64,000 nucleotides of DNA, taken from Porphyromonadaceae bacterium (GTDB lineage: Bacteria > Bacteroidota > Bacteroidia > Bacteroidales > UBA12481). The DNA lies in NCBI GenBank assembly GCA_007280905.1, contig QYQM01000039.1, forward strand, positions 1-64,000, read 5' to 3'. A program made the translations under genes and the position numbers. Below, piece by piece: positions 28,701 to 38,487 of this stretch. Each line of letters begins with the position of its first letter. Position 1 is the stretch's first letter. The notes beneath the pieces are model-generated. The model did no database searches and was not told the DNA's origin. It saw only the letters and a program-made list of their open reading frames with translations.

Positions 28701-30049
28701 AAATAAAAACAGGTTGCAGCATTAAGCTCTTTGGGAATATCCTTAAACCTCGGAAGATCCGTGAAGGGAATAAACCTCTTTTCTGACATAATATATTTCC
28801 CAAAACCTAAACCATTAACACCAACAAGTAATGATGAATCAATATCAACAATGAATGACCTGATGGACTGTGTCTCACGGAATTCAATTATTTTCGGAAT
28901 AGTAAAGGCATCTATCTTTCGCAAACCCGGGTCAATTTTATCCAGTCCTCCTCCCCCGGTTGCTATCCAAATGATCCCGGAGCGGTCCTCAAGGATCGAG
29001 AAAAGATCGTTGTTAGAAATGCTGCCGGAGCTGTCACCGCTCTGAATTAAGTGAACCTCCGGTTTATTTGTTTCATGATTCTGAATTATGTTTAATCCAT
29101 ACGGAGTACCTGCCCAGATTGAACCTTCATTATCTTCATACAGGCAATAAATAATATTGCTTGAGAGCGAAAAACCCCCTCCGTCATTCTGCGAGTAATG
29201 CTGCAAAATCTCAAGCGATTTATAATCATGAATACGTACCTTGAAAAGACCTCCCTCCCACGTTCCAAGCCAATAATTTCCCAAGCGGTCTTCCAGAATT
29301 CTCACCACCCGGTTGGTGGAATCGTTCAATCTTGATTCCTCACCCATGAGAAGGTGTTGAAAATCATCCTTTTCTTCATCATAGATAAAAAGACCATTAC
29401 CCCACGTTCCGATAAGGACCCTTCCATTCCTGTCTTCATATGTGTATGAAATGGTACCGAAAGGATTATTTTTACCCGGACGTTCAGTGTCTGAGAATGA
29501 AACCATCTTACCTCGTTCAGGATAATAAAGATTCAACCCTCCAAATGAAGAAATCCAGATCCTTCCCCTGGAATCACAGAAGATATGGTTAATATTATTG
29601 TCCATGATTGCGAGACCGGATGGGTCATTACGGTCGATAATAGTAACAGCTTGCGTCTGCTTGTTAAGGACATTGATGCCGGAATGATCTGTCCCAAACC
29701 ATAAATTGCCCGCCTTATCCTCAGCAATGCAATTGAAATCTACCGAGTTAAAGCTTTTCTCTTTATCATATTCGGGTTTATAAATGGTTGTCTTGTAACC
29801 GTCAAACCGGTTTATCCCGTTATCGGAGGCGATCCACAGGTAACCCTCCCCATCCTGCCACAGAGCTTTCAGATTATCAGAAGAGAGTCCGGAGTTAATA
29901 TTGAACCGCTGAATAATATACCTATTCCCGTCAAAAGGACCTGCAAGAAGACTCCCTGCAGCTATGAGCAAGCAGACAATTGAAGCCCTCAAGTTTCTGT
30001 CAGTCAATATGCGGAACAATTCTTTCATCCTGATAACCTTTGTTGGCAA
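25796..30049 (-). CDS. Hybrid two-component system sensor/regulator (propeller, HisKA/HATPase, REC, AraC HTH)
   Basis: Multiple GLWIGT/NIWIGT propeller motifs; FFTNISHELLTPLSVL; GAGIGLALAKNLVENHKG; ILIVEDNSDFRKLL...DLVITDMMMPVLNG; C-terminal AraC domain. Confidence 0.96.
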   Translation of the reverse strand: MPTKVIRMKELFRILTDRNLRASIVCLLIAAGSLLAGPFDGNRYIIQRFNINSGLSSDNLKALWQDGEGYLWIASDNGINRFDGYKTTIYKPEYDKEKSFNSVDFNCIAEDKAGNLWFGTDHSGINVLNKQTQAVTIIDRNDPSGLAIMDNNINHIFCDSRGRIWISSFGGLNLYYPERGKMVSFSDTERPGKNNPFGTISYTYEDRNGRVLIGTWGNGLFIYDEEKDDFQHLLMGEESRLNDSTNRVVRILEDRLGNYWLGTWEGGLFKVRIHDYKSLEILQHYSQNDGGGFSLSSNIIYCLYEDNEGSIWAGTPYGLNIIQNHETNKPEVHLIQSGDSSGSISNNDLFSILEDRSGIIWIATGGGGLDKIDPGLRKIDAFTIPKIIEFRETQSIRSFIVDIDSSLLVGVNGLGFGKYIMSEKRFIPFTDLPRFKDIPKELNAATCFYLDKFGGLWIGTRYNGLFIISAITGKTDHFLQYDSVTGDRSRMINAIYEDQFRNIWVGTNNGLFKFVGDDKEFTYRIYRYLPENGNPNSIAGEYVSAIFEDSDSNIWIGTVGGALNKVKNIDGHHYPLSFKHYFTDRGNPGSIRSNIVYAILEDRHQQIWIGTGTAGIALYNPDNETFTHFTREAGLRGDAVFDIIEEGDNLWLTTNNGLVRFRQRTPEEQQVEIFTTEDGLLSNVFIDGASFKSKDGRIFVGGYYGFNVFETYNLLSNTYIPPVVVTGIWVSNEQINVYEALENGLNLKNNQNSIIVEFSALSFSQPGKNKYAYMMDGLDAGWNMTNFEGRAVSYSHIPPGYYTLRLKASNSSDLWNEAPVAISIRVKPHPAMSWWAIVIYSIVFIAILITIYLFLINDIKIKQAYEIEKIERKKEENINQFKFRFFTNISHELLTPLSVLSFAVEDLISKMVLDKPRLQIMERNVNRIMHLISQLLDFRKVESGSMMPVVSSGRIDIFIEQICINLKPLAEKKNISVIVNGNGDQTIYFDPDKMDKIVCNLLSNALRYTPENGKIVINYQLFDKENISWLKLDVIDSGKGIEPEKLDQVFERFYQVKSVTGKTFGAGIGLALAKNLVENHKGFITVQNEENLGAKFSVNIPVSAEAYSKDEIRYEEINYQSRNFIIDHDDSLMPVEEEYTGEIESDGKKTILIVEDNSDFRKLLKKHLSNYYNTLEADNGEMGYDICLNKQPDLVITDMMMPVLNGIEMCKKIKNNIETSHIIVILLTAKIDEETRYESYLANADSYISKPVDVRTLYTRVESLLEQREKLIKRYSHGSMPASEANEISALDEKFLHNIKSIIESKIMNTEINVLALSKEIGMSTSNLYRKITSLTGMSPVEFIRYIRLQSAEIMMVKEGANVSEAAYASGFNDLSYFCKSFKKQFGMSPKKYRTKARLNPAFYLRNKKVSIDPFTD

Positions 30050-30182
30050 AGTTTAACATTTCAGCAAAGATAGGAATCCATAGGTTTGAAAAAACATGCA
30101 TGATTTAACCCAAAAATTGAACTATTTGTTACACTCACTCTACAAGTATATTTCATAATTTGGAACGATGCAGCAATACAAA

Positions 30183-32342
30183 ATGAAAAGAATCAGGAGC
30201 ATATTTTTAATCGTTCTCACAGCAGGCATGCTTCACCCTGTTTTTGCACAATCTGTATTGATTGATCCTGCAGTACGGTACCAGGTTGTCGATGGCTGGG
30301 GAGGATCTTTGTGCTGGTGGGCTAATATTATGGGCGGATATAGTGATATTGATGTTTTGAAAATAGGTGATTGGGTTACAGATCCCCAGGGCCTCAATAT
30401 GAATATCTTCAGGTTCAACATTGGCGGAGGCGATGCCCTTGACCATACTCATATGCGTGGTGACGGTGGCAATATGCCCGGTTACAAAATATCGGCATCA
30501 AGCCCTTACGACTGGTCCCGGGATGTCAATCAGCGAAGGATACTGCAGCAGCTTATTCAATCCCGAATCAGTCAGACCGGTGTAAACGATATCATTGTGG
30601 AGGCATTTTCCAATTCACCACCCTGGTGGATGACCCGCAGCGGTTGCTCTTCAGGTAGTGTTGAAGGGAATGTCACAAATCTGAAGTCAGATATGTTCGA
30701 TGATTTTGCCGTTTATCTTACCGATATCGTAGAATATTATCATGACAGTTTAGGAATTACCTTCCAGACCATTGAACCTTTTAACGAACCATTTTCCAAC
30801 TGGTGGAAAGCTTACGGAGGACAGGAAGGATGTTATTTCGGACAGGCCAACCAGGAAAAGATGATCCGGGAACTATACACTCAGTTGCAAACAAAAGATA
30901 TGCTGGGATATTGCGGTATTACTGCGATGGATTCCAATACCCTGGATGAATGTTTTAACGGCATCACCGCTTATAAATCAGCAGGAGATGTTCTGCCGAA
31001 AATCATAAAAATCAATACGCACAGCTATTTCGGAAGTGTAAATTCAAGGATCAACCTCGCCACTTTTAGCCATACGAATACTATCAGGCTTTGGCAGTCC
31101 GAGTCAGGACCATTGAATATGTCAGGTACCGCAGAGGAATTGATCCTCTCAATGGCAGCAAGGATCATTAAAGACATAAAAGAAATGAAATGTGAAGCAT
31201 GGATTGACTGGCAGATTGCTGCTGACCAGAGTCCTGTATGGGGATTGATCGTTGGTAAATATTCAGATATAATGCACCCGGTTTCGAAGGATGATGGCTA
31301 CTATATACGCTCACAGTTCTCCCGTTTTATTAAACCCGGCTATTCTATCATTGACTGCAAAGATCCGAATACTCTTACAGCTATCAGTGTTGATGAATCC
31401 GAGCTTGTAATTGTTATTTGTAACGAATCAGCTGTTGAAACCGGCCATAGTTATGACCTGGGAGCTTTTAAATCGGTCGGGCCGAATGTTCAGAGGTTCA
31501 GGTCAGGGAAGGTGAATGATTCCTATACTGAAAAACTGGTAAAAAGTAATATCTCCCTGACATCTGATATACTGGATTATACTGCACCCAAATATTCAGT
31601 CACCACTTTCGTTATCCCGGTTGAGATTTCGGCTTCTTCAATTTCCGAAGGAAGGTATTACATCAAAAATAAAGCCGGCGGTAAGTATGTTGGGATTCAG
31701 GGAGCATCCACCAACCTGGGAGGATTACTGGTGGTTACCGGAGATTCGCCCCAGAGCAATTCCTCATTTGACATAAGCATGGATGTGATCAACGGTGGTT
31801 ATATGATTAAACCCGCACACAATGCACCTGCACAAAATTATGTGCTCGATGTGGAAGGCGTCTCCAACCTCGACAGGGCGAATATCATGCAATACTCAGA
31901 TTGGGGAGGTGAAAACCAGCGGTTTCATTTCGTTCACCTCGAAAAAGATTATTATAAAATCATTATCCATAAAAGCATGAAATGCTGGAGCATCCCTGGT
32001 AATATGTATGATCCTGGAACGCCGGTATTGCAGATGACCTGGGATTACGGAGATAATTCAATCTGGGAGATTCTCCAATTCCCCACATCAATCATGGGTA
32101 ACGAAATTAAAACCGGGTTAAAAGTTTTCTATAACGCAGGTATACTGAATATCCGGTCAATCGACGGCATGATGCTTGCAGATCTGTTTGTCTTTAATGT
32201 TTTGGGGGAAATTATCAGGTATGCACAAAACATCGGGAACTCCGATTATTCTTTCCCAATAGATATTGATCCGGGGATTTACTTTGTAAAGGCCACAATG
32301 GCTGACGGAGTAACTGCCAATAACAAATTTGTCAGATTATAA
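30183..32342 (+). CDS. GH30 family hydrolase (endo-beta-1,6-galactanase-like) with RICIN-like domain and C-terminal sorting region
   Basis: VDGWGGSLCWWANIMGGYSD...NMNIFRFNIGGGD...SNSPPWWMTRSGCSSG...TIEPFNEPFSNWWKAYGGQEGCYFG...RLWQSESGP; RICIN-like YYIKNKAGGKYVGIQGASTNLGG. ATG at 30183 preferred over the 30168 ORF-track start. Confidence 0.85.
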   Translation: MKRIRSIFLIVLTAGMLHPVFAQSVLIDPAVRYQVVDGWGGSLCWWANIMGGYSDIDVLKIGDWVTDPQGLNMNIFRFNIGGGDALDHTHMRGDGGNMPGYKISASSPYDWSRDVNQRRILQQLIQSRISQTGVNDIIVEAFSNSPPWWMTRSGCSSGSVEGNVTNLKSDMFDDFAVYLTDIVEYYHDSLGITFQTIEPFNEPFSNWWKAYGGQEGCYFGQANQEKMIRELYTQLQTKDMLGYCGITAMDSNTLDECFNGITAYKSAGDVLPKIIKINTHSYFGSVNSRINLATFSHTNTIRLWQSESGPLNMSGTAEELILSMAARIIKDIKEMKCEAWIDWQIAADQSPVWGLIVGKYSDIMHPVSKDDGYYIRSQFSRFIKPGYSIIDCKDPNTLTAISVDESELVIVICNESAVETGHSYDLGAFKSVGPNVQRFRSGKVNDSYTEKLVKSNISLTSDILDYTAPKYSVTTFVIPVEISASSISEGRYYIKNKAGGKYVGIQGASTNLGGLLVVTGDSPQSNSSFDISMDVINGGYMIKPAHNAPAQNYVLDVEGVSNLDRANIMQYSDWGGENQRFHFVHLEKDYYKIIIHKSMKCWSIPGNMYDPGTPVLQMTWDYGDNSIWEILQFPTSIMGNEIKTGLKVFYNAGILNIRSIDGMMLADLFVFNVLGEIIRYAQNIGNSDYSFPIDIDPGIYFVKATMADGVTANNKFVRL

Positions 32343-32406
32343 ACAATTTAAATAGGTTGATATTGACTGCCATTAAAATTCATTTTACTAATTAAAACAA
32401 TTCATT

Positions 32407-34395
32407 ATGAAAAAAATCTCTACTATTCTGGTCTTTCTGCTAGGCACAAGTTTTTTTGCCTCAGCTCAAGAAACCCTGTGGACAGGTGAAACAACACCCG
32501 AAGCGATAACCTATTACGATATGGTTGGGTGGACGAAAACTGATCCTGGCCTTGCCGGAAAATATTTCAATTTTGGAACAGCGGAAGCAATTTCCTATTC
32601 ATCTATTGTAGATAATCCGCAAAAAACGGGTATGAACAAATCAAATAAAGCTCTGATTCTAAAATCATTAATGGGCAAATCATGGTGGCCCGATTTTTTT
32701 CTTTTTAGTTTAGCAGCTCCCGTTTCTATCACCTCAACCAACAGATATTTACATATTTTGCATTACAGACAAAATCTGAATCAAGGTTATAGTGTAAATA
32801 TCAATAAACAACAAACGTGGGAAGATGCCGATAAAGGAACCAAAAGATTTGATGGAAATCTTGAAAAAGCCAGCCAGTGGGAAGACATTGTTATTGACCT
32901 TGTATGGTTTAAGGACAATGCCGAGTCTTTGAAAGAAATTTGTGTCTTGATGGACAAAAACTGGGGTGGCGGAGCTGAAGACCCAACCGATTATTATTTT
33001 GATGAGGTTGTACTGAACAATGATCCTATTCAAAGGGGTGTCACTAACTTGCTTACGGGTGAAAAAACTCCTGAGGCTATCACTTACTACGACTTTGTGG
33101 AATGGGCGATTGCTGACGCAGCACAAATTCCTGCCTGGTATGTTGACTTTGGTGGCGGAAAGTATACCACATTTGTTGATAACCCGGAAACAGCGGGAAT
33201 CAATAAAACAGCTAAAAGCCTGTATATGGCTACTACAAAAGGAGTTGACTGGTGGGGGAATTTCCTTAATTTCAGGTTGGGAACACCGATCACCATCACT
33301 GAAGACACCCGTTACCTGCATATGTTCCATTACAGGGAAATCCTGAATAATGGCTGGAGTGTGAGCCTGAATGTGAATGAACCGCTGCAGGATGCCGACA
33401 AAGGCAAACTCAGGTTTGACGGCAATAATTCAGCAACAGGTAAGTGGGAAGATATTGTGATCGACCTTAAATACCTGATCGACAATTCTGTCCCCCTGGA
33501 AAAGATGTGTATTATTGTGGATAAGGACTGGGATGGACCAAGGGATAATCCAGCTACCAAATATTATTTTGATGAGATCGTTCTGAGTAATGATCCTCTT
33601 CAACGTGGTGTAACTATTCTTGCAGGAACTGACCTCCTCAATTGTCAGGATCAATCCCAGATCGACGCACTGACATTCGATACTCAGAATGCTACCAATA
33701 CCTACGAAATTATCGATAATCCATTCACAACCAGTACGGTTGATTCCGACGGAAAAGTTCTGAAGTTTCATAAGAGTGTTGATGCTTCCTGGTGGCAGGG
33801 TATGAAAGTATCCTTCCCTGGAATCCACATGATCACTTATGGTGAAAAACAGTATCTGCATGTGTTTGTGCGCACTGATACTATCTGCAATATCCAGTTG
33901 CATATGATTGACAACGCTGATGTTGAGCATACTGAAATGTTTGTTTATCCTAAAGATGAGATCGATGGGGATTGGTTCGACCTGGTTTGGGATTTGAGCA
34001 GTTACATTGCTGTAAAAGCCATTACCGTAAGATTCGACGTGCGGGTGGATGCAAGTCAGAACTGGATCAACAATACACCTGCCAGGGATTTCTATATGGA
34101 TGACGTTACCCTCGATGCTAATCCGGACCAGCGTGAAAATACCTCATCCATTGGCATTGAACTGTCGAAAATGGCCGAGATGCTGGTGTACTCAATGAAC
34201 AAGACCATTTATTTCTCATTACCGAATGCTTCCCGCGCTTATATATATGACCTGTCAGGAAGAAATGTTGTTTCACAAACACTGAATGGAGGTTCTGATT
34301 TGAATGCAATCTCCGTTCCTGATAACGGTATATATATACTCAAAGTTGGAACAAAGGACGGGAAAGTGTCTACTGTTAAAATCTTTGTAAAGTAA
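32407..34395 (+). CDS. Secreted T9SS protein made of three ~200-aa repeat modules (candidate carbohydrate-binding)
   Basis: Signal peptide; repeats LWTGETTPEAITYYDMVGW.../LLTGEKTPEAITYYDFVEW.../LLNCQDQSQIDALTFD..., each ending YYFDEVVLNNDPIQRGV / YYFDEIVLSNDPLQRGV / FYMDDVTLDANPDQREN; T9SS-type tail. Confidence 0.8.
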   Translation: MKKISTILVFLLGTSFFASAQETLWTGETTPEAITYYDMVGWTKTDPGLAGKYFNFGTAEAISYSSIVDNPQKTGMNKSNKALILKSLMGKSWWPDFFLFSLAAPVSITSTNRYLHILHYRQNLNQGYSVNINKQQTWEDADKGTKRFDGNLEKASQWEDIVIDLVWFKDNAESLKEICVLMDKNWGGGAEDPTDYYFDEVVLNNDPIQRGVTNLLTGEKTPEAITYYDFVEWAIADAAQIPAWYVDFGGGKYTTFVDNPETAGINKTAKSLYMATTKGVDWWGNFLNFRLGTPITITEDTRYLHMFHYREILNNGWSVSLNVNEPLQDADKGKLRFDGNNSATGKWEDIVIDLKYLIDNSVPLEKMCIIVDKDWDGPRDNPATKYYFDEIVLSNDPLQRGVTILAGTDLLNCQDQSQIDALTFDTQNATNTYEIIDNPFTTSTVDSDGKVLKFHKSVDASWWQGMKVSFPGIHMITYGEKQYLHVFVRTDTICNIQLHMIDNADVEHTEMFVYPKDEIDGDWFDLVWDLSSYIAVKAITVRFDVRVDASQNWINNTPARDFYMDDVTLDANPDQRENTSSIGIELSKMAEMLVYSMNKTIYFSLPNASRAYIYDLSGRNVVSQTLNGGSDLNAISVPDNGIYILKVGTKDGKVSTVKIFVK

Positions 34396-34404
34396 ATTAA
34401 TGTT

Positions 34405-34455
34405 AATAAGGATGTCTCAAAAGCTGGTTTGAATTTTTTGAGACATCCTTATTTT
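34405..34455 (+). terminator. Rho-independent terminator after the 32407 gene
   Basis: AATAAGGATGTCTCAAAA - loop - TTTTGAGACATCCTTATT followed by TTC; long perfect stem. Confidence 0.88.
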
Positions 34456-34509
34456 CTTAAAAATGACAGGCCTTCCGGTTGTTTTTACCTGATAATTAAT
34501 TCTTATCGA

Positions 34510-34914
34510 ATGAAAGCAGTTGCTTTAAAAGTATTAACGCTTTGTATACTCACTTTAGTTGCATTTTCCTGCAACAAAGAAGACCCGGGCATTGCGGATC
34601 AGTTAATTGGCAAATGGACTCTGACTGACAAAACGGTCGGCAATGATCCGGTTATACTCAGTGATTGCGAGAAGCGAAGTACCATTGAATTCCAGGTGAA
34701 TAATTTCTGCCTGCTGTACGATGCCTGTACTGGTGACACAACAAATTCAGGCTGGAACTATAAATATGAGATGCTGAATATATCGGTACACCTGCCGGCA
34801 GCATACTATATAGAACAACTCGATAATACTGACCTGAAAGTCAGAAGAAACGATATTTCCCCTTCGGGGGACCTGCAGGTTACTGTTCTTTCCTATTCAA
34901 AAGAACTTAAATAA
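34510..34914 (+). CDS. Lipocalin-like lipoprotein
   Basis: MKAVALKVLTLCILTLVAFSCNKEDPGIADQLIGKWTL. ORF-track start at 34429 lies in the terminator, so ATG at 34510 is preferred. Confidence 0.75.
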   Translation: MKAVALKVLTLCILTLVAFSCNKEDPGIADQLIGKWTLTDKTVGNDPVILSDCEKRSTIEFQVNNFCLLYDACTGDTTNSGWNYKYEMLNISVHLPAAYYIEQLDNTDLKVRRNDISPSGDLQVTVLSYSKELK

Positions 34915-34956
34915 TCGATTCTGATCCTATAAAATCGAGTAAAATCCGAACGATAT

Positions 34957-35472
34957 ATGAACAAGTTGATTTTTCTCTTTCTGATGTTTATCCTGGCTCT
35001 TCCCCCTGGATGTGAAAAAGATGCGGGTTATCCGGATCTGATTTCCGGTTTTTGGGCGCAGGAAGCCATCCTGGAAGATGGCACTGCGGTGGAGATGTCT
35101 ACCTGCGAACAAAGTACCAGGCTATTGATTGAACAGAACGGGGTTTACCGACTGTACAGTTCCTGCGATGTTTTAGAAAGATCCGGAACCTGGATCATAA
35201 CGAATGAAACCATGCTCGACCTGTCGATGGATCGCTGGAACGGGAGCAACAAATATGAACCTTACCCGGTTCGGTTCACCATTATAAAGCTATCAGCCAC
35301 TGAATTGGAGATCAGGATAAGAACTTTTATCGGCGACCGTAAAAAAATTGTTTTGTTCACCCCGGTAGCACAGGATAATCTTGCGGGTATGACCCCCGGG
35401 GAGCTGCTTGAACTGGACCGGTACAATAAAACCCTCAGGACGTATATCTATAGATTCGTAAAACATGAATAA
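34957..35472 (+). CDS. Lipocalin-like lipoprotein
   Basis: MNKLIFLFLMFILALPPGCEKDAGYPDLISGFWAQEA...; overlaps the SusC start by 8 nt. Confidence 0.72.
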   Translation: MNKLIFLFLMFILALPPGCEKDAGYPDLISGFWAQEAILEDGTAVEMSTCEQSTRLLIEQNGVYRLYSSCDVLERSGTWIITNETMLDLSMDRWNGSNKYEPYPVRFTIIKLSATELEIRIRTFIGDRKKIVLFTPVAQDNLAGMTPGELLELDRYNKTLRTYIYRFVKHE

Positions 35473-38400
35473 AATTCAACTCAGGCTTTTAATCCTGTTC
35501 CTTCTGACTATTCTGCCCACCCTGAGTGGTTTCGGACAGCAAAGCCACAGGGTGGCCGGCATGATCAGTGATGCCAGGACCGGTGAACCCCTGATCGGTG
35601 TGAATATAATCATTAAAGGAACCTTCACCGGAACAACAAGCGCCACCGACGGAAGCTACCGGATCGATGTTCCGGACCCGAGTGGTACCCTTCAATTCTC
35701 CTATATTGGGTATCAGCCCCGTGAAGAGGCCATTGGCGGAAGAACGGTGATCAATGTGGTATTGAGCCCGGACACTAAGGTCATTGATGAGGTTGTAGTG
35801 GTTGGGTACGGAGTGCAGCGGAAAGAATCTGTTGTAGGTGCCATATCTTCAATTAATACTAAGGCCATTGTTTCCATTCCTGTATCCAACATCACCCAGT
35901 CGATTGCAGGCAAGCTTTCCGGTGTTCAGGTAGTGCAAACATCCGGTGAAATCGGCCGCGACGAAGCCGATATTTTCATACGTGGTCAGGCTACCTATGG
36001 CAATGCAAATCCGCTGATCGTGGTGGATGGTATCATCCGTGACGGATTTGCACAGATCGACCCGAACGAGATCCAAAGCATGAGCATCCTCAAGGATGCG
36101 TCTGCCACTGCGGTTTTCGGTGTTAAAGGAGCCAACGGGGTTATCATAATTACCACTAAACGCGGTATGGAAGGAAAACCGCAGATTTCCTTTACCACTC
36201 AAACCGCTATAACAATGCCTACAAGGATCCCGCAACCGCTCGATTCTTACCGTTCGGCCCTCCTGTCTAACCTTTTTAAAGTAGGCGGATCAAAAGAAGC
36301 AGCCCCGTTTAACAACCAGGATATGCTCAACTTCCGCACGGGCGCATTCCCTTTTACCAATCCCGATTATTCCTGGGTGGATGTTATGATGAAGGACCAT
36401 TCAACCCTTACGCAGTATAACATTAACGTCAGCGGGGGGACAAAAACAATAAAATATTTTATCTCCGGGGGTTATCTGACACAAGATGGAGTTTACAACT
36501 ATGATCCCTATACCAATTTCTCCAGAATTAACTTTCGGTCAAACTTCGATATTAATGTTTCCAAAAACTTCAGCGCCTCTATTAACCTGGGTACCCGGAT
36601 CGAGGAAAGAACCAATTCTGCCGCCGCCTGGTACGGAAGCTGGGAGATCTATCGTGCATCCTTTGCCCTTGGTGGAAGATTTACGCCGGTATTCAATCCT
36701 GATGGCTCCCTGGCCGGAAACAGCAATCGTACCAATCTGATCGGTACGGTCCGTAACAGGGGCTTCTTCAAGGAAATACGCAGTGTTATGGAATTGGGCG
36801 TTAATCTCAACTATAAACTCGATTACATCACACCGGGGTTATCGGTACGGGGACAGCTTGCGTTTGACGATAACGGATCGATGAACCGCAATTATGAACA
36901 GGCATTTTCGGTTTACCAATATGATCTGAAAAACAATTCATACACTGAATTTGGTGAAAACAGGCCCCTGTATTACTCCTGGGGAAATGTTTACGATACC
37001 CGTAAAACCTATTATGAGGTAAGCCTGAACTACATCAGGGAATTTGGGCGCCACAGCATTACCGGGCTCCTCCTGGCGAACCGTGACCTGAAGTTCATCG
37101 ATGACCAGACCCCGTTTGCCACTGAAGGGCTTGTCGGCCGCTTTACCTATGATTATAATAAACGATACCTGGCAGAAATCAATGTGGGATTCAATGGCTC
37201 AGAGAACTTCACTCCCGGTAAGAGATACGGTTTATTTCCGGCTTTTGCCGTGGGGTGGGTAGTAACCAATGAGCCATTTTTGCAAAATACAGGCTTTAAA
37301 AAGGTGGTCAGCGGCCTAAAGCTGCGCGGATCCATTGGCTGGGTGGGCAATGATAAAATCGGTGACAACCGGTTCATTTACCTGCAGCAGTACGAGGAAA
37401 TCGGTGGAGCCATGTTTGGTACCGGCGATAATTGGTTCCAGGGCATCCGGCAGGGTACCATTGCTAACCTGAATGTGCAATGGGAAGTTGCCAGAAAACA
37501 GAATATAGGCTTTGAATCGGATTTCTTTAATGGCCTGTTCGGTATCAATTTTGACTATTTTTATGAATACCGCGACAAAATTCTAACGACGATCACTAAT
37601 ACAAGCCCATCCTACATTGGGGCAACTTTAAGTGCAGCAAATATCGGGATCGTTAAAAACGAGGGATTCGAAATTGAACTCCGCCACAATAAGTCCTTAG
37701 CAAAATATTTCTCCTACTATCTCCGCGGCAACTTCTCGTATGCCCATAATACGGTCCTTCAAAAGGATGATGCATATATGACCCTCGATTACCAGAAAGA
37801 GGAGGGTTACCCCATCGGCACTCCCTTGAAATACATCACCATTGGAATTTTTCAAAGTTATGATGAGATATACAACAGCCCTCCACAAATATCCCAGCTT
37901 GGTGGCATAGCCGGCAATAATATTTTATATCCGGGCGACCTGAAGTTCATGGATGTGAATAACGACGGGGTTATCAACCGTTTCGACCAGGTAAGGACCG
38001 GCTATTCCTATGTGCCTGAAATTGCTTATGGTGCCACACTGGGTATCAACATCGGGAACTTCGACATTTCGGCCCTGCTGCAGGGCGTTGCCAGAGCTTC
38101 TTTTGAGAAAAACTGGGAAATTATGTGGCACTTCTCCAATAATGAAAACGTATTTCCCAAACACTGGAATTACTGGACACCGGAAACTGCCGGATCAGAG
38201 GAATACGTAAGGCTTTACGGACCTTACCAAAACAACGAAGCCGGGAGTACTTACAGTCTTGGATCGGGGCAGTATCTCAGGCTGAAAAATGCAGAGATCA
38301 GCTATACGCTCCCAAAATCGATTCTTAAAAAATTCAAGGCTGAATCTCTCAGGATCTATATTTCAGGCGTTAACCTGATTCTCTGGGCTCAGGAACCATA

Positions 38401-38485
38401 CATTGATCCGGATAACAGGAACCAGCGGGGCGGAAATATGCCTCCGTTGAAATCAATTAACATCGGGATCAAACTTAACTTCTAA
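35465..38485 (+). CDS. SusC/RagA family TonB-linked outer membrane protein
   Basis: Carboxypeptidase-like N-domain, DEVVVVGYGVQRKESVVGAISSI, PLIVVDGIIRDGFAQIDPNEIQSMSILKDASATAVFGVKGANGVIIITTKRG. Confidence 0.96.
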   Translation: MNKIQLRLLILFLLTILPTLSGFGQQSHRVAGMISDARTGEPLIGVNIIIKGTFTGTTSATDGSYRIDVPDPSGTLQFSYIGYQPREEAIGGRTVINVVLSPDTKVIDEVVVVGYGVQRKESVVGAISSINTKAIVSIPVSNITQSIAGKLSGVQVVQTSGEIGRDEADIFIRGQATYGNANPLIVVDGIIRDGFAQIDPNEIQSMSILKDASATAVFGVKGANGVIIITTKRGMEGKPQISFTTQTAITMPTRIPQPLDSYRSALLSNLFKVGGSKEAAPFNNQDMLNFRTGAFPFTNPDYSWVDVMMKDHSTLTQYNINVSGGTKTIKYFISGGYLTQDGVYNYDPYTNFSRINFRSNFDINVSKNFSASINLGTRIEERTNSAAAWYGSWEIYRASFALGGRFTPVFNPDGSLAGNSNRTNLIGTVRNRGFFKEIRSVMELGVNLNYKLDYITPGLSVRGQLAFDDNGSMNRNYEQAFSVYQYDLKNNSYTEFGENRPLYYSWGNVYDTRKTYYEVSLNYIREFGRHSITGLLLANRDLKFIDDQTPFATEGLVGRFTYDYNKRYLAEINVGFNGSENFTPGKRYGLFPAFAVGWVVTNEPFLQNTGFKKVVSGLKLRGSIGWVGNDKIGDNRFIYLQQYEEIGGAMFGTGDNWFQGIRQGTIANLNVQWEVARKQNIGFESDFFNGLFGINFDYFYEYRDKILTTITNTSPSYIGATLSAANIGIVKNEGFEIELRHNKSLAKYFSYYLRGNFSYAHNTVLQKDDAYMTLDYQKEEGYPIGTPLKYITIGIFQSYDEIYNSPPQISQLGGIAGNNILYPGDLKFMDVNNDGVINRFDQVRTGYSYVPEIAYGATLGINIGNFDISALLQGVARASFEKNWEIMWHFSNNENVFPKHWNYWTPETAGSEEYVRLYGPYQNNEAGSTYSLGSGQYLRLKNAEISYTLPKSILKKFKAESLRIYISGVNLILWAQEPYIDPDNRNQRGGNMPPLKSINIGIKLNF

Positions 38486-38487
38486 AA

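Noticed and set aside
33020-33930. Overlapping antisense/alternate ORFs of 73-193 aa (e.g. 32749..33330 -, 33430..33930 -)
   Set aside because: Lie fully within the well-supported 32407..34395 CDS and lack recognisable motifs; by-products of composition.
34429-34509. Annotated ORF start of the lipocalin-like gene
   Set aside because: These codons are the 3' arm of a strong terminator; the signal peptide begins at ATG 34510.
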